Below, piece by piece: positions 9,372 to 18,609 of a stretch of DNA of 64,000 nt. The stretch spans positions 1 through 64,000 of the forward strand of contig JBARWC010000118.1 of the NCBI GenBank assembly GCA_049646585.1, read 5' to 3'. The notes beneath the pieces were generated by a model, which was not told the DNA's origin, made no database searches, and worked only from the letters and a program-made list of their open reading frames with translations. This DNA is from G025836975 sp049646585 (GTDB lineage: Bacteria > Pseudomonadota > Gammaproteobacteria > Burkholderiales > Burkholderiaceae_B). The position numbers and the translations under genes were made by a program. The first letter of the stretch is position 1, and every line of letters begins with the position of its first letter.

Positions 9372-12300
9372 TCAATCCCTGGAAAACCAGCGATAAACCA
9401 GGGCCAGGCCGTTGACCGTACCCCCGGTGACTTCGGCGGTCAGGCCCCGCGCCAGGCGGTAGCTGGCCCGGCCCACCGTGCCCGTGTCCGACAATGCCTG
9501 CTGGACGCTCAGGGTAATGCCGCTGGCCAGTTTCTTGCTGACCGTGATGAACTTGCGCTCGATGTCGCTGGTGCCGCTGTCCAGCCCGCTGACCACGCTT
9601 TCCACCGGCAAAATACTGCCCGCCGCGCCCAGGTCGCCCGACTTTATGCTGACCTCGTCCACGCCGAACTTGCGGTAGAAGGGCTCGCCGCTACCCAGGA
9701 AGGACGTGCCGACCGAGAACAGCAGGGCCATATCGCCGCCCGAATCGTTGGGGCCGTGTCCCAATAGCAGCCAGGAAAGTTTTTCGATCTCGCTGACCGC
9801 CGGATAGGACACCAGGTCTATGCGCGGCCGCTTGGCCGTGCCGCCCACCCGCACCCCCGCTTCGACAGCAAGTCCCGTGCGCAAGGCTTCGATGTCCAGC
9901 ACAGGGCTGGCGATATCGCCCTGGAAGGTAATGGCGCCCCGGCGCAATTGCAGACGCTGGCCGTAGGCCTCGATGGCGCCGCCGCGGGTCCGCAGCGCCC
10001 CCATCGCGGTCAGCCTGCCCTGCTCCATCATCACGCGCAGCTTGCCCACCAGCCCCGAGTTCACGCCGTAGCCGGTCAGGTAGAAGCGCCGCCCCAGGTC
10101 CAGTTCCAGGTCCATGGAGACATCCATCGGCGCGCTGGCCTCCTTGCGCTCTTCGCCCGGCCGCAGGACGACCACGTCGCCGTCCACGGTGGGAATGCCG
10201 CCCAGCACGTCCAGGTCGAACCAGCCCGCATCGGCGGTAATCGCCCCCTTGAGCGCAATGCGCGGCAAGCCCGCGTCCAGCGCCAGCTTGCCGCTGACCA
10301 TGGCATAGCGGTCGGAACGCTGCAATATGGGATAGCGGTACAGATCGATGTTGATCAGCCCTTGCGATTCGAACAAATTCCAGTCGCCGCGTATGGTCAG
10401 GCTGCCGCCCTTCGCGTCCGGATTCGTGCTGACCCATTCGGCCGTGCGCCATTCCTTGGGCGTCACCCGCAATACGGCCGGAAACGAAAGCTTGTCCAGG
10501 ATCAGGCGGTCGCCCGCCAATCTTGCGGACAGCGTGCCGTCCAGCAGGCGCACGCCGTCGTCGATGCGCACAACCCGCATCTTGCTGCCCGTGATGGTGC
10601 CGCTCGTATCCCAGCTGCCATCGGGCTTGCTCTGCGCCTGCACCCTGGCCTGCACGGCGCCGCCCAGTTCCATGGCGTCGCCCAGCAACAGGCTGGTCCA
10701 GCCCAGGTCGTCGATGTCGGCGTCAATCTTGGCCGTCTTGACGTCCTTGGGATTCAAAAACAGGCCGCCGCCGGGGCTGGCGTGCAGCAAGGTGGACGCG
10801 CTGGCCGATATCCGACCCATCTTGGCCGTCGCTATCCTGGCATCGGCGCTTAGCCGGCTTACCGCATCGCCGGCCCGCTTTGCGACAAGGTCCACGGCCA
10901 GTTCCCGCAAACCGAGCGGGAAGGACGGCTCGGCCGGCACCATGATGTCGCCCGACACGCGCGACAGATGCGCCCGGCCTTCCAGTGCCCCGGCAAAGGC
11001 CAGCTTCCAGTCCAGCGCCAGCACGATCTCTGTCAGATCGCTGCCTTTATCCGACTTGAGCTTGACTCCGCCGCGCTGCTCCTGCTCTCTGAAAGCCGGG
11101 TCCAGCTTCTTGCGCAAATCGGTGACCAGGCGTCGCGAAATCGGCAGGCGTGCAATGGCGCCCTGGGTTTCCCAACGCCCGGCGCCGCCGCGCGACGCCT
11201 TGTGATCCAGCGTGAACAGCCGCTGAGACGACAGCAGCAGATCGATGCGCGTGCCTCCCACCTGCCATTGCCAGGCCGGCGCGACCGCCGCCGGCAAGAA
11301 GGAAACAGGGGTGGGCGCGCCCGTCTTCAGGCCCAGGCCGGCATGCTCGGCGCTAAGCGCGGTCACGGTGCCGCGCCAGCCCTCCAGAGCATCTTGCTCC
11401 GACGAGCCCACACCCCAGCCGCCTTCGAGGACGGCGCGCAGCCCCACTGGCGCGCTACCCACTTCTTGCGGCTTGCTCTTGGGCGGCGTGTACTGCGCAT
11501 CCAGGTCCGCCTTGTGCTTGGCCAGAGAACCCGCCACTTCGCCGCGCAAGCGGGCACCGCCCGGCAGATCGGGCCAGAAGGCATCCAGCTCGGGAGCAAG
11601 CAGGTCCAGCTTGAGTCGGCTGTCCGTAGCGCCCAGGGCACCGTCCGCTTTCAGGCGATTCCGGCCCAGGCGCAAATCCATGTCTATCGCCGCCAGTTGC
11701 AAGCCTTTCCACAAGGGCGGGATGATGGCGGCCTGAGCGCCACCGGCAGAGTCGGCTTCGGCCCTGGATGCGTCTTCCGTCCCCGCCTCGGGCGATGCCG
11801 CCTGCACCGTCGCGGCGGGGGCCGGTTCGGCCTTGTCGATGACGTGAGCGCTCAGCCGGCCCGACAACGCCTCTTTGTTCCACTTCGTTCCTTCGCCAAA
11901 ATCCATGGCAATTTCCGCCGACTGGACTTGGTCGCGATCCAACAACTGCACATCGAAGCTGGAATCCACGCTGATAACCGCCGGTGGAATCACAGAACCC
12001 GCCAAACGCCCAATGTCCAGTTTTTCCGTCTTCAGGCTTCCTTGCAGGCGGTCGCGCACCCTGCCGTCCAGCACTTCGGATGTCCAATCCAGTTTGCTCT
12101 CAAGCCGGGAACCGTCCGCCAGGAGCAGGACGGCCGCCGCATCCTTCAAGGGAAAGGCGGCGCGCGGCGTAAGGTTCGCATCGACATCCATGTTCATGCC
12201 CTGCCCAGCGCCCTTCATGGCCAGAGCCAGGGCATCCAAAGAGCCGCTCAGGGCCGTCTCGACGTCCAAAGTGCAAGCGGTGGCCTCCGCGCCGGCATCC

Positions 12301-13046
12301 TGCCCGCCTTCGCCGGCGGGCGGCGTGGCGGCTCCATTCCCGGCATCAGCCGCGTCCTGCTTTGCCGGCGGCGTGGCGATATAGCGCCGCGCACATAAGG
12401 GCGAATCATCCCCCAGGCCGGTCGCCTTGGTGGTCAGGCGGACCTGCAAAGGCCAAGGGTCCTGCAAGGACTGCAAGATCGCCTCGCCCTCCAGTCCGGC
12501 CCTGAGCGCCTCGTGCTCGACCTGCAGGCTGCGCAACACCAGTTGGCCGCCGTTTTCATCCAGCGCAAGCGCCGTGGACAATTCGCCGACCTGCACCGGC
12601 ACGGCCTCTCCGCCCTGTGAAACCCGCAGCGCACCCACGGCGAAGTGGTCAATGGCCACGCGCACAGGCAAAGCCGGCATCTGGAAGGGTTCGGAGGGCG
12701 GCTCCGTTTCAGGCCCCGGCAACAGGTCGACATCGACCGTGTCGGCCGACAAGTCGGCCACATGCAGCCGCCTGTCCAGCAGTTCACGCCATTGGACCTG
12801 CAAATGGAAGCCGCCAAGCTTCAGCGCGACAGCCTGCGGCACGGTCATGGAAAACTCGTCCACCCGCAGTCCGGCCCAAAGCGTCCCGGAGACGCCGCGC
12901 GCCTGCCCATCGAACTGCTGGGCGGCGGTAACCAAGGCCCAGCGCGTACCGGGCTGGGTTGCCGTCACCCAATAGACAAAGCCGCAGATCAGCACGACCA
13001 GCAACACCAGGGGCGGCACCAGCCACAGCAAAATACGGCGCAGCAT
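9372..13046 (-). CDS. tamB: Translocation and assembly module protein TamB
   Basis: This protein of about 1224 residues is anchored in the inner membrane by an N-terminal segment (MLRRILLWLVPPLVLLVVLI, residues 1-20). The rest is a long periplasmic, beta-rich AsmA/DUF490-like body. The conserved DUF490 region is at the C-terminus and includes GGTAKRPRIDLVSYPAV and the ending VYRWFSRD. TamB spans the envelope and works with TamA in outer-membrane protein or lipid export. I chose ATG 13046; a TTG at 13055 that overlaps the tamA stop codon is an alternative. The tight junction with tamA indicates coupled translation. It contains two Ala/Glu/Asp-rich linkers (near residues 230-255 and 400-440), which are poorly conserved in the family. 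Confidence 0.93.
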   Translation of the reverse strand: MLRRILLWLVPPLVLLVVLICGFVYWVTATQPGTRWALVTAAQQFDGQARGVSGTLWAGLRVDEFSMTVPQAVALKLGGFHLQVQWRELLDRRLHVADLSADTVDVDLLPGPETEPPSEPFQMPALPVRVAIDHFAVGALRVSQGGEAVPVQVGELSTALALDENGGQLVLRSLQVEHEALRAGLEGEAILQSLQDPWPLQVRLTTKATGLGDDSPLCARRYIATPPAKQDAADAGNGAATPPAGEGGQDAGAEATACTLDVETALSGSLDALALAMKGAGQGMNMDVDANLTPRAAFPLKDAAAVLLLADGSRLESKLDWTSEVLDGRVRDRLQGSLKTEKLDIGRLAGSVIPPAVISVDSSFDVQLLDRDQVQSAEIAMDFGEGTKWNKEALSGRLSAHVIDKAEPAPAATVQAASPEAGTEDASRAEADSAGGAQAAIIPPLWKGLQLAAIDMDLRLGRNRLKADGALGATDSRLKLDLLAPELDAFWPDLPGGARLRGEVAGSLAKHKADLDAQYTPPKSKPQEVGSAPVGLRAVLEGGWGVGSSEQDALEGWRGTVTALSAEHAGLGLKTGAPTPVSFLPAAVAPAWQWQVGGTRIDLLLSSQRLFTLDHKASRGGAGRWETQGAIARLPISRRLVTDLRKKLDPAFREQEQRGGVKLKSDKGSDLTEIVLALDWKLAFAGALEGRAHLSRVSGDIMVPAEPSFPLGLRELAVDLVAKRAGDAVSRLSADARIATAKMGRISASASTLLHASPGGGLFLNPKDVKTAKIDADIDDLGWTSLLLGDAMELGGAVQARVQAQSKPDGSWDTSGTITGSKMRVVRIDDGVRLLDGTLSARLAGDRLILDKLSFPAVLRVTPKEWRTAEWVSTNPDAKGGSLTIRGDWNLFESQGLINIDLYRYPILQRSDRYAMVSGKLALDAGLPRIALKGAITADAGWFDLDVLGGIPTVDGDVVVLRPGEERKEASAPMDVSMDLELDLGRRFYLTGYGVNSGLVGKLRVMMEQGRLTAMGALRTRGGAIEAYGQRLQLRRGAITFQGDIASPVLDIEALRTGLAVEAGVRVGGTAKRPRIDLVSYPAVSEIEKLSWLLLGHGPNDSGGDMALLFSVGTSFLGSGEPFYRKFGVDEVSIKSGDLGAAGSILPVESVVSGLDSGTSDIERKFITVSKKLASGITLSVQQALSDTGTVGRASYRLARGLTAEVTGGTVNGLALVYRWFSRD

Positions 13047-13051
13047 GGCAG

Positions 13052-14824
13052 TCAAAACGCAATTCCCAGGGAAAAGTGCAGCCGCAGGCGCTTATCGCGC
13101 TGGCCATAGGCCAGGTCCACAAAAAACGGCCCGGCCGGCGTACGGAAGGCCACGCCCACGCCATAACCCAGCGCCACCTTCATATCCCCGAAGGACTCCG
13201 CCGCATCGCCGGCATCCACGAAGACATTCATGCCCAACTGCTCGGTGAAATAATGGGTGTACTCGACGCTGCCCACGGCCAGCGCCGGCGCCCCGATCAC
13301 GGCATCGCCGCGATGCAGGCCTATGCTTTGATAGCGATAGCCGCGAATCGACCTGGCGCCCCCCGTGCGATAGCCGAAGTCTTGCGGCAAGCGATCGGTC
13401 TTCGACCACACCTTGCCGACCTCGCCACGCACGGTCAGCACGTCGCGCCGCCCGATAGGCCACCATTGCTGCACGCGCAGGCTGGATCGGTAAAAGGGCT
13501 CGCCCTTGTCCAGAGTGACGCCGGCCCCCAGGCCGAAATCGATCAGATTGCCCTCGCGCGGGTCGTATTTCTTGTCCACATCGCGCCGCAGCCATTGCCA
13601 GGTTGCCACCAGGGTCGGCACCTCGAAGCCGGGCGCGCCGCTGATGCGGGTCTTGTCATGAGCGGCAATCAAGCCCCACTGCGTTTCGTACTCCACCCGG
13701 CTGTCGCCCGCCGCCTTGCGCTCCTGGCGCCGCTTCCAGCCCAGGCCGGCGCGGGTATTGTCCACGCCCTCGATGTCGGAGTGTTCGTACAGCACGCCCA
13801 CGCTGTCCTTATAGCCCGACAAAGTGGGCGGCAGATGCACATCGAAGAAAACGCGCTGCCGATCCTTGTCGACGCCCGCTCCGGTTTCCACCGCCACCGG
13901 TTGTCCAAACACCACATTGTGGCGATACAGGCCCTCGACGCGCACGCCATGGTCGCTGTCCACGCCCAGCGAAGCCGTTACCCGGCGGGCCGGCGCCTCG
14001 GACACCTGCACGCGCACCGGCAGTTCCACCTCGCCGTCGGGCGACGTCTTCCTGGTCGACGCGTCCTTGTCCAGCGTAACGAAGGCGCCGCGAAAAAAAG
14101 AGGTGGACTGCAAGGCCTGCTGCCATTCATCCAGCAAGTCCTGGTCGTACGGATCGCCCGGGGAATAGCGCACATAGCGGTCGATCAGGCTGGCCGGCAC
14201 GCGCTTGAGCCCGATCACCTTGACCTCGCCCATCGTCACGCGCGGACCGCTATCCACCTGAACCGACAAATCGGCCTCGGACTTCTCGGGGTCCACCGTG
14301 GCCTGCGTGGAGGACAGCCGCGCAAAATAGAAATCCTTGCGGCTGACACCGTCAAGCAGGCTGGACTTGGCCTCGCTCCAGGCCTCGTTCACGAAGGGCA
14401 TGCCCTTGGTCAGAGGCCATTGATCTTTCAGCGACTGGACGCGCGCCGCAAATTCGGGGCGTTCGATCTGCCCCTTGAAGCCCAGGTCCACGCCGGCCAC
14501 CCGGGTCAGTTCGCCCGGCTCGATGGCGATTTCCCAGACCTCGCCGTCCAGGCCTTCGCTGACCTCCAGCGTAACAGTGGGCGCATAGTAGCCCTGCGTT
14601 TGCAGGGCCGACATGGTCGCGTCATGGGCGCGCCGCCGCAGGCGCGAGACTTCGCCGCCATCCTGGTCCTCGGCCAGCCGGGTTATGGCCTGGACCGCGC
14701 CGTTGATGGATTGCAAGGCCTCAGGAGGAACCCCGCCCGGGTCGATGATGACCTCGGGCGGAGCGGCATGGGCGCCATGTACGACGCCGCAGGCCAGGAC
14801 CAGGCAAGCCGCTCGGCCCCGCAT
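13052..14824 (-). CDS. tamA: Outer-membrane translocation and assembly module protein TamA (Omp85 family)
   Basis: This protein of about 590 residues has a signal peptide (MRGRAACLVLACGVVHGAHA, residues 1-20). POTRA domains follow, then a 16-strand Omp85 barrel with the segment GGARSIRGYRYQSIG and a C-terminus ending in phenylalanine (LHFSLGIAF). It assembles outer-membrane proteins together with TamB. The frame is open further upstream into apbC, but ATG 14824 directly precedes a clear signal peptide and sits 4 bases after the apbC stop. The order apbC-tamA-tamB on one strand with near-zero spacing indicates an operon; TamA-TamB pairing is conserved in proteobacteria. Confidence 0.93.
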   Translation of the reverse strand: MRGRAACLVLACGVVHGAHAAPPEVIIDPGGVPPEALQSINGAVQAITRLAEDQDGGEVSRLRRRAHDATMSALQTQGYYAPTVTLEVSEGLDGEVWEIAIEPGELTRVAGVDLGFKGQIERPEFAARVQSLKDQWPLTKGMPFVNEAWSEAKSSLLDGVSRKDFYFARLSSTQATVDPEKSEADLSVQVDSGPRVTMGEVKVIGLKRVPASLIDRYVRYSPGDPYDQDLLDEWQQALQSTSFFRGAFVTLDKDASTRKTSPDGEVELPVRVQVSEAPARRVTASLGVDSDHGVRVEGLYRHNVVFGQPVAVETGAGVDKDRQRVFFDVHLPPTLSGYKDSVGVLYEHSDIEGVDNTRAGLGWKRRQERKAAGDSRVEYETQWGLIAAHDKTRISGAPGFEVPTLVATWQWLRRDVDKKYDPREGNLIDFGLGAGVTLDKGEPFYRSSLRVQQWWPIGRRDVLTVRGEVGKVWSKTDRLPQDFGYRTGGARSIRGYRYQSIGLHRGDAVIGAPALAVGSVEYTHYFTEQLGMNVFVDAGDAAESFGDMKVALGYGVGVAFRTPAGPFFVDLAYGQRDKRLRLHFSLGIAF

Positions 14825-14828
14825 TAAC

Positions 14829-15914
14829 TCAAGTCTTCCTTGCCACGACGGTGGGCATTTTGCCCGACATATCGCGCGGTAGCGCCGCCACGTTGGCCGC
14901 GATGCGCTGGGCGATCTCGTTGTAGGCCTTGGCCGCCTCGCCTTCGGGATCGGCAACCACGCTGGGATTGCCCGAATCGGTCTGGGTTCGTATGCTCAGT
15001 TGCAGAGGCAAGGCGCCCAGCCAGGGCAGATTGAATTCCGCCGCCATGTTGCGCCCGCCGTTTTCACCGAAGATGGGTTCGACATGGCCGCAATTGGTGC
15101 AAATGTGCACGGACATGTTTTCGATCACGCCCAGCACCGGCACGTTCACTTTCTGGAACATGCGCAAGCCCTTGCGCGCATCGGCCAACGCCAGGTCCTG
15201 CGGCGTGGTGACGATGACGGCGCCGGTCAGGGGCACCTTCTGGGCCATCGTCAGGGCGATGTCGCCCGTCCCGGGCGGCATGTCGACGATCAGGTAATCC
15301 AGATCGTTCCAGTGGGTCTGGTTCAGCAATTGCACCAGGGCCTGAGTCACCATCGGGCCGCGCCAGATGGCGGGCGAGTCCTCGTCGATCAGGAAGCCGA
15401 TGGAATTGGCCTGCAAGCCATGCCCCACCAGGGGCTCCATGGTCTTGCCGTCCAGACTCTTGGGCTTGCCCGACAGGCCCAGCATGATGGGCACGCTGGG
15501 CCCATAGATATCAGCATCCAGCAGCCCCACTTTGGCGCCCTGGTTCAGCAGCGCCAGCGCAATGTTCACGGCGGTGGTGCTTTTGCCCACGCCGCCCTTG
15601 CCCGACGCCACGGCGATGATGTTGCGCACATTGGGCAGGGGCCGCAGGCCCGGCTGCACGGCATGCGCCTCGATAGCGGTCTTTGCGCCCAGCGATTTCA
15701 AGTTCAAGCCCAACGCCGCCAAAGCGGTTTCAATCCGTTTCTTCAATTCAAGCAGCCCATTGTGCGATGGATAACCAAGGGGTACAGTGACATTTACATC
15801 CACTCCATTCAACTGTATTTCACAGTTTTTTGCCGTAACGGCAAGCTTCTTCTTGGTGTTGGGGTCCATCACTTCGGATAGCGCCCCCAGTATTTGTTCA
15901 GGATTTGAGCTCAT
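14829..15914 (-). CDS. apbC: Iron-sulfur cluster carrier protein ApbC (Mrp/NBP35 family)
   Basis: This 361-residue P-loop ATPase binds and transfers Fe-S clusters to apoproteins in the cytoplasm. An N-terminal DUF59/MIP18-like domain (about residues 1-85) precedes the Walker A motif SGKGGVGKST. Further features are LIVDMPPGTGD and the cluster-ligating CxxC in HICTNCGHVEPIFG. I start it at ATG 15914 (protein begins MSSNPEQILGALSEVMDP); the open frame extends 10 codons further without homology. It heads apbC-tamA-tamB. Its promoter region, shared with a divergent small gene, holds an unusual set of inverted repeats. Confidence 0.94.
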   Translation of the reverse strand: MSSNPEQILGALSEVMDPNTKKKLAVTAKNCEIQLNGVDVNVTVPLGYPSHNGLLELKKRIETALAALGLNLKSLGAKTAIEAHAVQPGLRPLPNVRNIIAVASGKGGVGKSTTAVNIALALLNQGAKVGLLDADIYGPSVPIMLGLSGKPKSLDGKTMEPLVGHGLQANSIGFLIDEDSPAIWRGPMVTQALVQLLNQTHWNDLDYLIVDMPPGTGDIALTMAQKVPLTGAVIVTTPQDLALADARKGLRMFQKVNVPVLGVIENMSVHICTNCGHVEPIFGENGGRNMAAEFNLPWLGALPLQLSIRTQTDSGNPSVVADPEGEAAKAYNEIAQRIAANVAALPRDMSGKMPTVVARKT

Positions 15915-15978
15915 TACTATAGGCCTTGCTTGAAATAAGTACACCGAAGCCTCAAGAATAGCGGATAGACGAATTAAA

Positions 15979-16023
15979 TTTCCCCAAACGAATGACCGGA
16001 TTGGGGGAATTATTTTCCCCCAA
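15979..16023. repeat. Triple TTCCCC(C)AA inverted-repeat cluster between apbC and a small membrane gene
   Basis: TTGGGGGAA (16001-16009) and TTCCCCCAA (16015-16023) form a perfect 9-bp inverted repeat around TTATT. A third near-copy, TTTCCCCAA, lies at 15979-15987. No T-run follows on either strand, so this looks like an operator rather than a terminator. It lies between two divergent start codons, at 15914 and 16044. The protein that would bind it is unknown. Confidence 0.6.
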
Positions 16024-16043
16024 CGGGGTCATACGTAATCAAT

Positions 16044-16292
16044 ATGAATACATTTAATCAAATTCTCCGCGGTATCTTGTTTCTGGTGCTCGCCATTTTC
16101 GGAATGGCCATGGCATTCATATTCATGATTTCCACCGCCATCGCCATCGCCATCCTGTACGTGGTGGCGCGCATCAAGGGCCGTCCCTTCGGCGTAAAAG
16201 CCTATTGGGACCAGCGCCGCAAGCCCGATTCGGCCAAAAACGTCTTCAAAAACAAAGATGTAACCGATATAGAAATGCGCGAAATCCCATAA
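16044..16292 (+). CDS. Small inner-membrane protein of unknown function
   Basis: This 82-residue protein has one long, or two short adjacent, hydrophobic segments (about residues 8-42), followed by a basic patch (VARIKGRPFG) and a polar tail ending EMREIP. I do not recognise a named family, although similar short proteins occur beside apbC/metG in Bordetella-like genomes (from memory). It starts at ATG 16044, 21 bases after an inverted-repeat cluster. It is divergent from apbC and lies 236 bases upstream of metG. The topology suggests a single-membrane regulator or stress peptide, but nothing in the sequence fixes a role. Confidence 0.7.
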   Translation: MNTFNQILRGILFLVLAIFGMAMAFIFMISTAIAIAILYVVARIKGRPFGVKAYWDQRRKPDSAKNVFKNKDVTDIEMREIP

Positions 16293-16528
16293 CGGCCAAG
16301 GCGGCGCCCATCATACCCAGCGCCCGCCCGCCTGCTGGCATCCGCACACCAAACTTAACAATTCATCACCACTTCCGCCCGCCGCAAGCCCCCGCCCCAG
16401 CCCAAATCCGGGTTTTGAGCGGCATGGTTTTGCGGCCTGCTATGCTTGCGTGTTCAGCATCATCCCAGGGAAAGCCCTAAAATTGGCAGTTCCCGATTTT
16501 CTTCAATTTTTCATAGACATCTTCCGAC

Positions 16529-18601
16529 ATGCCTCGCACGCTATTCGTAACAACCGCCCTGCCTTACGCCAACGGTTCCTTCCATATCGGCCACATCATG
16601 GAATACATACAGGCCGACATCTGGGTTCGTTCGATGCGAATGTCGGGACACACCGTGCATTTCGTGGGTGCGGACGATGCCCATGGCGCGCCCATCATGC
16701 TCAAGGCGGAAAGCGAAGGCATCACGCCCCAGGCCCTGGTGGCCCGCTACGCCGGCGAACGCCCGCAGTACCTGAACGGCTTCCACATAAAGTTCGACCA
16801 TTGGCATTCGACCGACTCGGCCGAAAACATCGCGCTGTCGCAAGACATCTACCGCCATCTGAAAGCGGCCGGCTTCATCGACACGCGCACCATCGAACAA
16901 TTCTACGACCCCGTAAAGGGTATGTTCCTGCCGGACCGCTACATCAAGGGCGAGTGCCCGCGCTGCCACGCCAAGGATCAGTACGGCGATTCCTGTGAGG
17001 TTTGCGGGGCCGTGTACGCACCCACCGAACTCATCAATCCGTATTCCACCCTGACCAAGGCAACGCCGGTACTCAAGTCGTCGGAACATTTCTTCTTCAA
17101 GCTGTCCGACCCGCGCTGCGTCGAATTCCTGCAAGCCTGGACCACCGGCAGCAATGCCAGCGGCAACAAGCGCCTGCAGTCCGAAGTATTGGCCAAGACC
17201 CGTGAATGGCTGGGCACCGGCAGCGGCGAGGGCGAAGCCAAGCTGGCCGATTGGGACATCTCGCGCGATGAACCCTATTTCGGCATCCCCATTCCGGACG
17301 CGCCGGGCAAGTATTTCTATGTCTGGCTGGACGCCCCGGTGGGCTACCTGGCCTCGCTGAAAGCCTATTGCCAGAAGCAGGGCCTGGATTTCGACGCGCT
17401 GACCGCGCCCGACAGCGATACCGAGCAGGTGCACTTCATCGGCAAGGACATCGTGTATTTCCACGCCCTGTTCTGGCCCGCCATGCTCAAGTTCTCGGGC
17501 CGGAAAACGCCCGACGGCCTGCACGTGCATGGCTTCATCACCGTCAGCGGCGAAAAAATGTCCAAAAGCCGCGGCACCGGCATTTCGCCCCTGCGCTACC
17601 TGGAACTGGGCATGAATGCCGAATGGATGCGCTACTACATCGCGGCCAAATTGAATTCCCACGTCGAAGACCTGGACTTCAACCCGGACGACTTCATCGC
17701 GCGCGTCAACAGCGACCTGGTCGGCAAATACGTGAACATCGCCAGCCGCGCCGCCAATTTCATCAGCAAGCATTTCGGCGGCCAACTGGCTTACTTGGGC
17801 GACACCCAGGCGCTGCAAGACGAACTGGCGCAAGTGGCGGAAACCGTGCGCGCCGATTTCGAACAGCGCGAGTACGGCCGCGCCATACGCCGCATCATGG
17901 CGCATGCCGACCAGATCAACCAGGCCTTCGACGCCGCTCAGCCCTGGATCATGGCCAAAGGCATTGCCAGCGCGGGCGACGAACAGAAAGCCGGTTTGCA
18001 GAACGTGTGTTCGCGCGCCCTGGCCGGCTTCAAGGCGTTGTCGGTCATGCTGACTCCGGTGCTGCCGGAACTCGCCGATAAAGTCGCGCGCGACTTGTTT
18101 GGCGCGGCGGACGCTTTCCGCTGGCCTGACGCCGGCCAGTTACCCACGCAGATCGCCCCCTTCAAGCACCTGATGCAGCGTGTGGAGCCCAAGATGCTGG
18201 ACGACCTTTTCGAGCCGCCCGCCGAAGCCGTGCCCACGCCGGGCGGCGAAGCCATCGCCGACACCATAGACATCAAGGACTTCGCCAAGATCGACCTGCG
18301 CATCGCCCGCATCGTCGATTGCTCAGCCGTCGACGGTTCCGACAAGCTGCTGCGCCTGACCCTGGACGTCGGCGAAGGCCGCCATCGTCAGGTGTTCTCA
18401 GGCATCCAGTCGTGCTACAAGCCGGCCGACCTGATCGGCAAACTGACCGTCCTGATCGCCAACCTGGCACCCAGGAAGATGCGCTTTGGGGTCTCCGAGG
18501 GCATGGTGCTGGCCGCCAGCCATCACGACAAGGAAATCGACTCCGGCATCTACGTCCTTGAGCCCTGGCCGGGCGCCCAGCCCGGCATGCGCATCAGCTA
18601 A
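16529..18601 (+). CDS. metG: Methionyl-tRNA synthetase
   Basis: This 690-residue class I synthetase charges tRNA-Met and initiator tRNA. The HIGH motif is at residues 19-22. A zinc-binding insertion shows CPRCHAKDQYGDSCEVCG near residues 145-162, and the KMSKS loop occurs as GEKMSKSRG in the middle of the protein. A C-terminal tRNA-binding domain (DFAKIDLRIARIV onward, about the last 110 residues) resembles the EMAP-II/Trbp111 fold and mediates dimerisation. The start at ATG 16529 is immediately before the conserved N-terminus. It is followed 8 bases later by a cation transporter gene in the same direction. Confidence 0.97.
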   Translation: MPRTLFVTTALPYANGSFHIGHIMEYIQADIWVRSMRMSGHTVHFVGADDAHGAPIMLKAESEGITPQALVARYAGERPQYLNGFHIKFDHWHSTDSAENIALSQDIYRHLKAAGFIDTRTIEQFYDPVKGMFLPDRYIKGECPRCHAKDQYGDSCEVCGAVYAPTELINPYSTLTKATPVLKSSEHFFFKLSDPRCVEFLQAWTTGSNASGNKRLQSEVLAKTREWLGTGSGEGEAKLADWDISRDEPYFGIPIPDAPGKYFYVWLDAPVGYLASLKAYCQKQGLDFDALTAPDSDTEQVHFIGKDIVYFHALFWPAMLKFSGRKTPDGLHVHGFITVSGEKMSKSRGTGISPLRYLELGMNAEWMRYYIAAKLNSHVEDLDFNPDDFIARVNSDLVGKYVNIASRAANFISKHFGGQLAYLGDTQALQDELAQVAETVRADFEQREYGRAIRRIMAHADQINQAFDAAQPWIMAKGIASAGDEQKAGLQNVCSRALAGFKALSVMLTPVLPELADKVARDLFGAADAFRWPDAGQLPTQIAPFKHLMQRVEPKMLDDLFEPPAEAVPTPGGEAIADTIDIKDFAKIDLRIARIVDCSAVDGSDKLLRLTLDVGEGRHRQVFSGIQSCYKPADLIGKLTVLIANLAPRKMRFGVSEGMVLAASHHDKEIDSGIYVLEPWPGAQPGMRIS

Positions 18602-18609
18602 GGCAGTCC

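Noticed and set aside
12959..14827. A 622-codon open frame on plus opposite tamA
   Set aside because: Shadow of tamA; no signal or domain features, and tamA has a clear signal peptide and Omp85 motifs.
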